Part shown: piece by piece, positions 48,766-57,601 of the stretch
How the letters are laid out: every line of letters starts with the position of its first letter
How positions within the stretch are numbered: the first letter of the stretch is position 1
NCBI RefSeq assembly: GCF_008704395.1
Contig: NZ_CP023695.1
Coordinates: 5,084,001 to 5,148,000 of the forward strand
Reading direction: 5' to 3'
Source of the DNA: Streptomyces alboniger
GTDB lineage: Bacteria; Actinomycetota; Actinomycetes; Streptomycetales; Streptomycetaceae
DNA length: 64,000 nucleotides
The notes under the pieces: model-generated
What the model was told of the DNA's origin: nothing
What the model saw: the letters and a program-made list of their open reading frames with translations, nothing else
Databases searched by the model: none
Program-made: the position numbers and the translations under genes

Positions 48766-50690
48766 TCGTACAGCTCCTCTTCAGCCAGGTACTTGACCAG
48801 CTCCTCCTTCTCGAAGAGGGCGAGCAGGTCCGGGCGAATGGGTTCGGTCGTCACGCGGACGAGGTCGATCTGACCGCGTACGGGGTCGGTAGCCGCCAAC
48901 CCCTCGCTGGGATCGGCCAGTTGGCAGAGCAGGTTGGCGCGCCGCCACTCGCGGTTCATCGCCGGGTGGTCCTCACGGGTGTGGCCGCCGCGGCTCTCCG
49001 TGCGCTCCAGGGCGGCCCGTGCCACGCACTCGCTGACCAGGAGCATGTTGCGCAGGTCGAGCGCGAGGTGCCAGCCCGGGTTGAACTGGCGGTGGCCCTC
49101 CACCCCGGCCCGCCGCGCCCGCACCCGCAGTTCGGCGAGCTTCGCCAGGGCCTGCTCCATCTCGGCCTCGCGACGGATGATGCCGACCAGGTCGTTCATG
49201 GTCTGCTGGAGTTCCTGGTGCAGGGTGTACGGATTCTCCGGCGTCGCCCCGTCCTCGGGGCCCTCCGCGCTGAACGGCCGCAGCGCCTCGGCCGCCGCGG
49301 TGTCCACCTGCACCTCGTCCACCACGGGGCGCGCGGTGAGCCCCGCCGCGTACCGCGCCGCGTGCAGTCCCGCGCGGCGCCCGAAGACGAGCAGGTCGGA
49401 GAGGGAGTTGCCGCCGAGCCGGTTGGAGCCGTGCATGCCGCCCGCGACCTCGCCCGCGGCGTACAGCCCCGTCACGCGGCGCGCGGCGGCGGTGTCGGAG
49501 TCGACCGCGATGCCACCCATCACGTAGTGGCAGGTCGGCCCGACCTCCATGGCCTCCGCGGTGATGTCGACGTCCGCCAGCTCCTTGAACTGGTGGTACA
49601 TGGAGGGCAGTCGGCGCTTGATGACATCGGCGGGCATACGCGTCGACACGTCCAGGAAGACCCCGCCGTGCGGTGAGCCGCGGCCCGCCTTGACCTCCGC
49701 GTTGATGGCGCGCGCCACCTCGTCACGGGGCAGCAGTTCGGGCGGTCGGCGATTGTGGTCCGGGTCGTCGTACCAGCGGTCGCCCTCCTCCTCGGACTGC
49801 GCGTACTTCTCCTTGAAGACGTCGGGGACGTAGTCGAACATGAACCGCTTGCCCTCGGAGTTCCTGAGCACCCCGCCGTCGCCGCGCACGGACTCGGTGA
49901 CGAGGATGCCCTTGACCGACGGCGGCCAGACCATGCCCGTCGGGTGGAACTGCACGAACTCCATGTTCAGCAGCGGCGCCCCGGCGAGCAGCGCCAGCGC
50001 GTGCCCGTCGCCCGTGTACTCCCACGAGTTCGACGTCACCTTGAAGGACTTGCCGATGCCGCCGGTCGCGAGGATCACGCCGGGCGCCTCCAGTACGAAG
50101 AAGCGGCCCGACTCGCGGTCGTAGCAGAAGGTCCCGCTGACCCGGTCCCCGTCCTTCAGCACGCGGGTGACCGTGCACTCCTGGAAGACCTTCAGGCGCG
50201 CCTCGTAGTCGCCGTACTCCCGGAAGTCCTCCTGTTGCAGCGAGACGATCTTCTGCTGGAGCGTGCGGATCAGTTCGAGGCCGGTGCGGTCGCCGACGTG
50301 CGCGAGGCGCGGATACTCGTGCCCGCCGAAGTTGCGCTGGGAGATCCGCCCGTCCGGCGTACGGTCGAACAGGGCGCCCCAGGTCTCCAGCTCCCATACG
50401 CGATCGGGCGCTTCGCGCGCGTGCAGCTCGGCCATCCGCCACTGGTTGAGGAACTTGCCGCCCCGCAAGGTGTCACGGAAGTGGACCTGCCAGTTGTCGC
50501 CGGAGTTCACATTGCCCATGGAGGCCGCGATGCCGCCCTCGGCCATCACCGTATGGGCCTTGCCGAACAGTGACTTGCAGATCACGGCCGTACGGGCGCC
50601 CTGCTCACGCGCCTCGATCGCCGCCCGCAGCCCCGCGCCACCCGCGCCCACCACGACAACGTCCCACTGCTGCCGCTCCACTTGAGACAT
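48762..50690 (-). CDS. sdhA: Succinate dehydrogenase/fumarate reductase flavoprotein subunit
   Basis: 642-residue flavoprotein. FAD fold VVVVGAGGAGLRAAIEA at the N-terminus, then HTVMAEGGIAASMGN (the His at the covalent flavin position), FHPTGM and RGDGGVLRNSEGKRFM in the dicarboxylate site, and GSNRLGGNSLSDLLVFG. Oxidises succinate to fumarate in the TCA cycle. Start at 50690 is fixed by an ATGA overlap with the membrane subunit. Confidence 0.96.
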   Translation of the reverse strand: MSQVERQQWDVVVVGAGGAGLRAAIEAREQGARTAVICKSLFGKAHTVMAEGGIAASMGNVNSGDNWQVHFRDTLRGGKFLNQWRMAELHAREAPDRVWELETWGALFDRTPDGRISQRNFGGHEYPRLAHVGDRTGLELIRTLQQKIVSLQQEDFREYGDYEARLKVFQECTVTRVLKDGDRVSGTFCYDRESGRFFVLEAPGVILATGGIGKSFKVTSNSWEYTGDGHALALLAGAPLLNMEFVQFHPTGMVWPPSVKGILVTESVRGDGGVLRNSEGKRFMFDYVPDVFKEKYAQSEEEGDRWYDDPDHNRRPPELLPRDEVARAINAEVKAGRGSPHGGVFLDVSTRMPADVIKRRLPSMYHQFKELADVDITAEAMEVGPTCHYVMGGIAVDSDTAAARRVTGLYAAGEVAGGMHGSNRLGGNSLSDLLVFGRRAGLHAARYAAGLTARPVVDEVQVDTAAAEALRPFSAEGPEDGATPENPYTLHQELQQTMNDLVGIIRREAEMEQALAKLAELRVRARRAGVEGHRQFNPGWHLALDLRNMLLVSECVARAALERTESRGGHTREDHPAMNREWRRANLLCQLADPSEGLAATDPVRGQIDLVRVTTEPIRPDLLALFEKEELVKYLAEEELYE

Positions 50691-51526
50691 CAGAACAACC
50701 TCGGATCGTCGAAGGCGCCGGACGCGATCAGATACACGTAGAAGTCGGCGAGTGCCACGCTCACCAACGACGCCCACGCGAGCAGCATGTGGCGTGCGTT
50801 CAGTTTTCCAACCCACTGCCACATGCGGTAGCGGACCGGGTGCTTGGAGAAGTGCTTGAGCTTGCCTCCGACGATGTGCCGGCACGAGTGGCAGGAGAGC
50901 GTGTACGCCCAGATCAGCACGATGTTGAGGAGGAAGACGAGCGTGCCGAGGCCCATGTGGCCCCACTCGTAGTGCTCGTCGCGGAACGCGAGCACGGTGT
51001 CGTATGTGAGGATGCCCGCGACCGGCACGGCGGCGTAGAAGAAGTACCGGTGGATGTTCTGGAGCACCAGCGGGAAGCGGGTCTCACCGGTGTACTTCTT
51101 GTGCGGCTCGGCGACCGCGCAGGCGGGTGGTGACGCCCAGAAACCGCGGTAGTAGGCCTTGCGGTAGTAGTAGCAGGTCAGACGGAAGCCGAGCGGGAAG
51201 ATCAGGATGAGCAGCGCGGGGGACAGGCCCCACCAACTGCCGAATATCTCCCAGTTGGGGCCGGACCGCATCGGTTCACAGTTGTCGGCCAGGCACGGCG
51301 AGTAGAACGGCGAGACGTAGGGCGCCTGGTAGTAGTCCGCGTTCGCGAACGCCCGCCAGGTCGAGTACACGACGAAGGCGAGCAGCCCGGCGGCGGTCGC
51401 CGCGGGCGCCAGCCACCAGCGGTCGGTCCGCAGATGGGCAGCGGCGATCGCGGCGCGCGTGCCGTCGCGTACCCCGCCGCCGGGGGCCGTACCGCTCTTC
51501 GGTTGGGGTTCCGTGCCGGTGGCCAA
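50690..51526 (-). CDS. sdhC: Succinate dehydrogenase/fumarate reductase membrane subunit
   Basis: 278-residue integral membrane protein with five predicted helices, the arrangement of single-subunit cytochrome b anchors in trimeric actinobacterial complexes. Several His residues (NIHRYFFY, HMGLGTLV, CHSCRHIVGG, NARHML) could bind heme b and quinone. TTG start at 51526 after GGAGTGGAG. First gene of the operon. Reaction with menaquinone is expected. Confidence 0.88.
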   Translation of the reverse strand: MATGTEPQPKSGTAPGGGVRDGTRAAIAAAHLRTDRWWLAPAATAAGLLAFVVYSTWRAFANADYYQAPYVSPFYSPCLADNCEPMRSGPNWEIFGSWWGLSPALLILIFPLGFRLTCYYYRKAYYRGFWASPPACAVAEPHKKYTGETRFPLVLQNIHRYFFYAAVPVAGILTYDTVLAFRDEHYEWGHMGLGTLVFLLNIVLIWAYTLSCHSCRHIVGGKLKHFSKHPVRYRMWQWVGKLNARHMLLAWASLVSVALADFYVYLIASGAFDDPRLF

Positions 51527-51595
51527 CGAGGCTCCACTCCTTCGTCCTCGGGTACCGCGGTTGGGGGGAGGGGGAGGGCTTCAGGGGGCGGTGGG

Positions 51596-51907
51596 TCAGG
51601 GCGCGTGGCGGCCGCTCGCGCCGAGGCCCTCGTCGTCGAGGTCCCCGGCGCTCGACCACAGCGAGCTGTCGTACGGGGCGTCGGGGATGGTCACGAGGTC
51701 GGGTGCGCGCGGCTCCTCGCGGGGCTGGGGCAGGGCCGAGGCGCGCAGCAGGGCGACACTCTCGCTCAGCCGGTCGGTGTCCGTGCGTACCCGGCGTACG
51801 TCGACGCCCGCCACCTGGTCACCGGCCTGTTGCTCCAGCCTGCCGACGGTGCGGACCAACTCGTCGACGCAGCGCTGAACAGCCGTCAATTCATTGTGCA
51901 GAGCCAT
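51596..51907 (-). CDS. Conserved hypothetical coiled-coil small protein
   Basis: 103 residues with a coiled coil at about 5-60 (heptads in LTAVQRCVDELVRTVGRLEQ) and a polar, Pro-rich tail. No known domain recognised. It lies 69 bp upstream of sdhC on the same strand and may be co-transcribed with it. Confidence 0.7.
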   Translation of the reverse strand: MALHNELTAVQRCVDELVRTVGRLEQQAGDQVAGVDVRRVRTDTDRLSESVALLRASALPQPREEPRAPDLVTIPDAPYDSSLWSSAGDLDDEGLGASGRHAP

Positions 51908-52404
51908 GACTTGCCCTCACTTCGGATGTGCGGTGGCAACGCTCATGCGGCTGCGAGTGTCGCGCGTCACATCCCGGCTTGTGAAGGGATCTGCGCCGAT
52001 TGCCGGATCGGGGGCGGTGAATGCGCCGGAACACGCACCAATCGCGCCGATCTCGACCATGGCCGACCGGTCCCGCCCATGCGTCCGTACGAGGTCCGGG
52101 GGGTGCACGAGATCCATCGAGGGGGCGCACCGGATCCAGCGCGGGGGGCGCAGCAGGTCCACCGAGGGGGCGCACGGGATCCAGGGGGATCGCGCGTGAG
52201 GCCCCCGGGCCCGCGGGCGCTCCATTGGGCCGCACGAGTGGGATCTGGGTGCCCCCGCGCCGTGCCTCCGCCGCGCGGTCCATCCGGTCACCTTCAGTGG
52301 GGCCATAGATGTGATCAGCTCCATATACCGCCAAACGTGATCAAACCCGGCCCGGTCCTGGTAGCGGGCGGCCGGGCGAGCCCCGGACCCCGGAGGTACC
52401 ACCC
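51908..52404. other. Intergenic region with direct repeats
   Basis: 497 bases between the divergent small coiled-coil gene and the solute-binding lipoprotein. Apart from the repeat array at 52,098-52,188 it holds less GC-rich stretches around 52290-52335 (ATAGATGTGATCAGCTCCATA) that could be the lipoprotein promoter. No convincing ORF. Confidence 0.6.
52098..52188. repeat. Four imperfect 22-23-bp direct repeats
   Basis: Units of the form GGGGGYGCAC-n-GATCCA recur at about 52099, 52121, 52144 and 52166. The spacing is two helical turns, so a protein could bind them all on one face; slippage is the alternative. They lie in the promoter region of the genes at 51,596 and 52,405. Confidence 0.7.
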
Positions 52405-54906
52405 ATGTCCCACGACCGCGTCAGGGCCAGATCTGTCGTGTTCCTCGCGACGGGGGTGCTGGCCCTGCCCACCCTCGCCGGATGCAGCTCGAACGACGAG
52501 GCCGGCCGCCCGACCGCGGGCCAGGACGTCGCCCCGGCGGCCCGGGACATGGTCGCCGACGGGGGGACCATGAGCTGGGCGCTCGACGCGTTGCCCGAGA
52601 CCCTCAACACCTTCCAGGCGGATGCCGACGCGGGCACCTCCCGCGTCGCGGGCGCGGTCCTGCCGTCCCTGTTCCGCCTCGACGCGCAGGGCAGGACGCA
52701 GCGCAACGCCGACTTCCTGGAGTCGGCGAAGGTCGTCGAGCGCGAGCCCCAGCAGGTCGTCCTCTACAAGCTCAACCAGCAGGCGGTCTGGAGTGACGGC
52801 CGGGAGATCGGCGCCGACGACTTCGCCGCGCAGTGGCGGGCGCTGTCAGGCAAGGACACCGCGTACTGGACCGCTCGCAACGCCGGATACGACCGCATCG
52901 AGAAGATCGAACGCGGCGCGAACAACCTGGAGGTGCGGGTCACCTTCGCCAGGCCCTACGCCGACTGGCGCGCACTGTTCTCCCCGTTGTATCCGAAGCA
53001 GGTCATGGGCAGCCCCGACACCTTCAACGACGGCGCGCGCCGCAAGCTGAAGGTGACCGCGGGGCCCTTCGCGCTCGCGGACATCGACCGCAGGGCCGGT
53101 GAGGTGACGCTGGGACGCAACCCGCGCTGGTGGGGGCGCCCGGCCAAGCTCGACAAGCTCGTGCTGCGCGAGGTGCCGCGCACCGGGCGGGCCGAAGCGC
53201 TCGCCAAGGGCAAGGTCGACCTCGCCGAGATCGACTCCACGGAGGCCGGGCGGATCACGCTGGCGGGACGGGACAAGGGCGGCGGCCAGGGCCCGCTGGC
53301 CCACGGTCCCGGCGCACAGCTCACGCCCGCGAAGGCGCTGCGCTCCTGGGCGATCGTCAACGGCTCCGACGAGGAGGCCGCGGCGGCCGAGGCCGAGGCG
53401 CGCGAGGCGACGCGCACCGCCGTGAAGAAGTACGCGAACGAGCAGGCGGGCCTCAGCGGCTACGTGGTCCGCAAGTCCCTGGAGCCGGCCTACACCCAGC
53501 TCGCCCTCAACGGTTCCGAGGGCCCGCTCGCGGACGACCGGGTGCGCCGCGCGGTGGCCCGCGCCCTGGACCGCGAGGCGCTCGCGGAGGCGGTGCTCAA
53601 GCCGCTCGGCCTGCCCGCGGAGCCGGTCGGGAGCCATCTCGCCCTCGCCGGGCAGCAGGCGTACGCGGACAACAGCGGGGCCCTCGGCGAGCAGGACACC
53701 GCCGAGGCCCGGGCACTGCTCGCGGACGCGGGCTGGACGCCGGGCGGGGCCCTGAAGGACAAGCTGAAGGAGAAGAAGCCGAAGACGGCCGGCGGAGAGG
53801 CCGGAACGGAATCCGGCGAGGGCTCCGGTCAGGAGGGTCAGGACGGTCAAGATACTGACGACGGCACCTACATCGTCGGCGAGGACGACGGCAAACCCGC
53901 CGACAACAGCACCTACGTGCTCGCTCCCGGACCCGCGGCCGCCTACCAGCGGGCCGCGCTGACCCGCCAGGCCGACGTCCTCGGCCTCCCGGGCGAGGCC
54001 GACACCACGACCGACGCGAAGAAGAAGACCGACGCCAAGCAGAAGGCCGCGGTCAAGAAGGCAGCGGCCAAGAAGGCGGCCGCCGAGAAGGCCGCCGCCA
54101 AGAAGAAGAGCACAAAGAAGAACAGCACCAAGAAGAACAGCCCAAAGAATAAGAACGTCAAGAAAAACAGCGCCGAGAAAGTGAGCGCCAAGAAGAAGGA
54201 CGCGGCCGACCACACGGGCCCCCACGACGAGCGGAAGTCCGCGGTCAAGTCCAGCGCCCGGGACCAGGCCAAGGGCGGCGCCCCGGGCGCGTACGCCCCC
54301 AAGGGGACCGCCGCGCCCGCCGCGGCCGTAGGCGGGCCGCTCGCCAAGGACGGCAAGCCCCTCACCCTCCGCTTCGTGCTGCCCTCCGGAGAGGGCTCGG
54401 AGTCGCTGCGCACCGTGGCCGACCGGATCTCACGGATGCTGGAGAGGATCGGCGTGCGCACGGAGACGGCGAAGGTCTCCGACACCAGCTACTTCAAGGA
54501 CCACATCGCGTCCGGCCAGTACGACCTCGCCCTCTACTCGTGGCCCGCCTCCGCCTTCCCGGCCACCGACGCCCGCCCGATCTTCGCCAAGCCGGTCCCG
54601 GCCGCGGACGGCTCGCTGAACGTCGAGCAGAACTACACGCGCGTCGGCACCGACCACATCGACCAGCTCTTCGACCAGGCGATGGGCGAACTCGATGAAG
54701 AAACGTCACGCTCCTTGGTACGGAAGGCGGACGCCCGCATCTGGGCCGAGGCCGGCTCCATCCCGCTCTACCAGCGCCCCCAGCTGATGGCGGCCCGCCC
54801 GAACCTGGCCAACGCCGGGGCCTTCGGCTTCCAGGCCCCGCACTACGAGGACATCGGCTTCCTGAAGCCGGGCGCGAAGCCGTCCGGCTCGCCCTCCGCG
54901 AAGTGA
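52405..54906 (+). CDS. Peptide-type ABC transporter solute-binding lipoprotein with Lys/Ala-rich insert
   Basis: 833-residue SBP family 5 (DppA/OppA-like) lipoprotein: signal and lipobox LPTLAGC (Cys27), binding domain in two parts, ~55-470 (WALDALPETLNTFQADA, VWSDGREIGADDFAAQWRAL) and ~650-820 (LTLRFVLPSGEGSESLRT, YDLALYSWPASAFPATDARP). Between them lies a low-complexity insert, acidic/Gly-rich (~455-515) then about 70 residues rich in Lys and Ala (~533-602, AAVKKAAAKKAAAEKAAAKK). Normal proteins are about 540-600 residues. Stands alone 5' of typA, no permease attached; may share the one at 59,309. Confidence 0.87.
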   Translation: MSHDRVRARSVVFLATGVLALPTLAGCSSNDEAGRPTAGQDVAPAARDMVADGGTMSWALDALPETLNTFQADADAGTSRVAGAVLPSLFRLDAQGRTQRNADFLESAKVVEREPQQVVLYKLNQQAVWSDGREIGADDFAAQWRALSGKDTAYWTARNAGYDRIEKIERGANNLEVRVTFARPYADWRALFSPLYPKQVMGSPDTFNDGARRKLKVTAGPFALADIDRRAGEVTLGRNPRWWGRPAKLDKLVLREVPRTGRAEALAKGKVDLAEIDSTEAGRITLAGRDKGGGQGPLAHGPGAQLTPAKALRSWAIVNGSDEEAAAAEAEAREATRTAVKKYANEQAGLSGYVVRKSLEPAYTQLALNGSEGPLADDRVRRAVARALDREALAEAVLKPLGLPAEPVGSHLALAGQQAYADNSGALGEQDTAEARALLADAGWTPGGALKDKLKEKKPKTAGGEAGTESGEGSGQEGQDGQDTDDGTYIVGEDDGKPADNSTYVLAPGPAAAYQRAALTRQADVLGLPGEADTTTDAKKKTDAKQKAAVKKAAAKKAAAEKAAAKKKSTKKNSTKKNSPKNKNVKKNSAEKVSAKKKDAADHTGPHDERKSAVKSSARDQAKGGAPGAYAPKGTAAPAAAVGGPLAKDGKPLTLRFVLPSGEGSESLRTVADRISRMLERIGVRTETAKVSDTSYFKDHIASGQYDLALYSWPASAFPATDARPIFAKPVPAADGSLNVEQNYTRVGTDHIDQLFDQAMGELDEETSRSLVRKADARIWAEAGSIPLYQRPQLMAARPNLANAGAFGFQAPHYEDIGFLKPGAKPSGSPSAK

Positions 54907-55235
54907 CACACATCTCGTCCGTGGAGTGACGTACGCCTCGTCCAGGAGTCGTACACGAGGTCTTCACGGGACCGACGCTCAGATTACGCTCAACTCCCTT
55001 GCCCGTCGGCCACCCCGGCGGGCAAGGTCGTATCCACCCATTGACCTGCGGTTTCACCCTTGACACCCCCCAGCGTGCGCGTGCGCTCCAGGCTGCCCGG
55101 AAACCCCCCGCGGAGGCTGCCTCCGCGGGAGCCACGTAGACTGGGGTAAGGCCGTGGCGTGTTGTCTGCCCGGCAGGGCACGCGTACCGGACCGTACGCG
55201 CCGCCGTCCACTCTTCCCGGGAGAAGCGCAGCTGT
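54907..55235. other. Intergenic region with two hairpins before typA
   Basis: 329 bases. A hairpin with arms CTTGCCCG (54998-55005) and CGGGCAAG (55019-55026) may end the lipoprotein transcript. A stronger one, arms CCCGCGGAGG (55107-55116) and CCTCCGCGGG (55120-55129) with a CTG loop, lies in the probable typA leader. A TTGACC hexamer at 55040 and TAGACTGG near 55137 may be promoter parts. Confidence 0.6.
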
Positions 55236-57110
55236 ATGCCCACGCGCCACGACATTCGTAACGTCGCCATCGTCGCCCACGTCGACCACGGCAAGACGAC
55301 CATCGTCGATGCCATGCTCAAGCAGGCCGGCGCCTTCGCCGCCCACGCCGCGGAGTCGCTCGACGACCGCATGATGGACTCGAACGACCTGGAGCGTGAG
55401 AAGGGCATCACGATCCTGGCCAAGAACACGGCCGTCAAGTACCACCCCAAGGATGGTGGCGAGCCGATCACCATCAACATCATCGACACCCCCGGCCACG
55501 CCGACTTCGGTGGCGAGGTCGAGCGCGGCCTGTCGATGGTGGACGCGGTCGTCCTGCTCGTCGACGCCTCCGAGGGTCCGCTGCCGCAGACCCGCTTCGT
55601 GCTCCGCAAGGCCCTCCAGGCCCGGATGCCGGTCATCCTGTGCATCAACAAGACCGACCGCCCGGACTCCAGGATCGACGAGGTCGTCAACGAGACGTAC
55701 GACCTCTTCCTCGACCTGGACGCCGACGAGGACCAGATCGAGTTCCCGATCGTCTACGCCTGCGGCCGTGACGGCATCGCCTCGCTGACCAAGCCGGAGG
55801 ACGGCACCGTCCCGGCCGACAGCGACAGCCTGGAGCCGTTCTTCACCACGATCCTGGAGCACGTCCCCGCTCCGGAGTACGACGAAGAGGCGCCGCTCCA
55901 GGCCCACGTCACCAACCTGGACGCCGACAACTTCCTCGGCCGTATCGCGCTCTGCCGCGTCGAGCAGGGCGAGCTGCGCAAGGGCCAGACCGTCACGTGG
56001 ATCAAGCGCGACGGCACCCAGCAGAACGTCCGCATCACCGAGCTGATGATGACCGAGGCGCTCACCCGCAAGCCCGCCGAGAAGGCCGGCCCCGGTGACA
56101 TCTGCGCCATCGCCGGCATCTCGGACATCATGATCGGCGAGACCCTGGCCGACCCCGAGAACCCGATCGCGCTGCCGCTGATCACGGTCGACGAGCCGGC
56201 GATCTCCATGACCATCGGTACGAACACCTCGCCGCTGGTCGGCAAGGGCGGCAAGGGCCACAAGGTCACCGCCCGCCAGGTGAAGGACCGCCTGGACAAG
56301 GAGCTGATCGGTAACGTCTCGCTCCGCGTCCTGGACACCGAGCGCCCCGACGCCTGGGAGGTGCAGGGCCGCGGCGAGCTGGCGCTGGCCATCCTCGTCG
56401 AGACCATGCGCCGGGAAGGCTTCGAGCTGACCGTCGGCAAGCCCGAGGTGGTCACCAAGGAGATCAGCGGCAAGGTCCACGAGCCGATCGAGCGCATGAC
56501 GATCGACTCGCCCGAGGAGCACCTCGGCGCCATCACGCAGCTGATGGCGACCCGCAAGGGCCGCATGGAGACCATGACGAACCACGGTTCGGGCTGGATC
56601 CGCATGGAGTGGATCGTCCCGTCCCGCGGCCTCATCGGCTTCCGTACGGAGTTCCTGACCCAGACCCGCGGCACCGGCATCGCGCACTCCATCTTCGAGG
56701 GCCACGAGCCGTGGTTCGGCGAGCTGAAGACGCGTAACAACGGCTCCCTGGTCGCCGACCGCGCGGGCACGGTCACGCCGTTCGCGATGATCAACCTCCA
56801 GGAGCGCGGTGTCATCTTCACCGAGGCCGGCACCGAGGTGTACGAGGGCATGATCATCGGTGAGAACTCGCGCTCCGACGACATGGACGTGAACATCACC
56901 AAGGAGAAGAAGCTCACCAACATGCGCGCCGCCTCCGCGGACTCCACGGAGAACGTCGTGCCGCCGCGCAAGCTCTCCCTGGAGCAGTCCCTGGAGTTCT
57001 GCCGCGACGACGAGTGCATCGAGGTGACCCCGGAGACCGTGCGTATCCGCAAGGTCGTCCTGGACCAGAAGGAGCGCGGCCGCACCGCGTCGCGCGCCAA
57101 GCGCAACTGA
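55236..57110 (+). CDS. typA: Translational GTPase TypA/BipA
   Basis: 624-residue ribosome-associated GTPase. G1 [10 protein letters not shown]2 REKGIT, G3 DTPGHADF, G4 NKTDRP, followed by EF-G-like domains 2, 3 and 5 and the BipA-specific C-terminus ([33 protein letters not shown]). Helps ribosome assembly and stress growth. The start gives the standard [17 protein letters not shown]. Confidence 0.97.
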   Translation: MPTRHDIRNVAIVAHVDHGKTTIVDAMLKQAGAFAAHAAESLDDRMMDSNDLEREKGITILAKNTAVKYHPKDGGEPITINIIDTPGHADFGGEVERGLSMVDAVVLLVDASEGPLPQTRFVLRKALQARMPVILCINKTDRPDSRIDEVVNETYDLFLDLDADEDQIEFPIVYACGRDGIASLTKPEDGTVPADSDSLEPFFTTILEHVPAPEYDEEAPLQAHVTNLDADNFLGRIALCRVEQGELRKGQTVTWIKRDGTQQNVRITELMMTEALTRKPAEKAGPGDICAIAGISDIMIGETLADPENPIALPLITVDEPAISMTIGTNTSPLVGKGGKGHKVTARQVKDRLDKELIGNVSLRVLDTERPDAWEVQGRGELALAILVETMRREGFELTVGKPEVVTKEISGKVHEPIERMTIDSPEEHLGAITQLMATRKGRMETMTNHGSGWIRMEWIVPSRGLIGFRTEFLTQTRGTGIAHSIFEGHEPWFGELKTRNNGSLVADRAGTVTPFAMINLQERGVIFTEAGTEVYEGMIIGENSRSDDMDVNITKEKKLTNMRAASADSTENVVPPRKLSLEQSLEFCRDDECIEVTPETVRIRKVVLDQKERGRTASRAKRN

Positions 57111-57162
57111 CCCGCCCGCACTGCCGGTTGGTAAACATCCGGTGGTGCCCGCGGTGCGCATG

Positions 57163-57209
57163 AGGCCGGTTTCCGCCCTCCCGCAAGGGAGTTGGGCGGA
57201 AGCCGGCCT
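57163..57209 (+). terminator. Hairpin terminator after typA
   Basis: Sixteen-base arms (57163-57178 and 57194-57209) pair with one G-U position, 15-base loop, followed by TTTCGCGTTT. 50 bp after the typA stop. Confidence 0.8.
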
Positions 57210-57284
57210 TTCGCGTTTCCGCTGGCGGTACGGTGTGGCACTGCCGCGTGAAGGCGTCCGCCGCAACCCCTTTTTCACTAGGAA

Positions 57285-57303
57285 ATGTCCGCTATGCGGA
57301 CAT
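57285..57303. promoter_or_regulatory. 19-bp palindrome, probable operator of the peptide transporter operon
   Basis: ATGTCCGC-TAT-GCGGACAT: perfect 8-base arms around TAT at 57285-57303, some 300 bp before the solute-binding protein gene and right at the start of the AT-rich promoter patch. The binding protein is not known to me. Confidence 0.6.
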
Positions 57304-57601
57304 CATTGACCGTTAGATGTGTAACACGTCCGTTTCGCAACCATCTATCTAGGATCGGTTTGTCCGGATTTTGGAAGTTGTACGGACCAGGTGTGATTGA
57401 ACCGAGACCAAAAGGGTGTGGTCGACCGGTACCTCATGGCTAATAGTTGACCGCGTATAGCTCGGGTCAATGGGTCACGCGCTGTGGGGAGCGCCGACTC
57501 ACGAGCACACTGGGGTACTCGATCTTCGCCGTCAGGGGTGTCGGCGCGATCACCCGTACCCCCTCTTGTAGTGAACAAGTGGACTCATGAGGAGGAACCC
57601 C

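Larger units (their letters stand above)
57111..57601. other. Intergenic region before the peptide transporter operon
   Basis: 491 bases. Contains the typA terminator (57,163-57,209), a 19-bp palindrome (57,285-57,303) and then a long stretch unusually AT-rich for this DNA (about 57290-57470), as expected of a regulated promoter. No ORF seems real here. Confidence 0.6.

Noticed and set aside
51917..52402. Repeat-bearing frames between 51,908 and 52,404 as a repeat protein gene
   Set aside because: The frames have no ribosome-binding site and the repeats shift phase against the reading frame, so DNA-level repeats are more likely.
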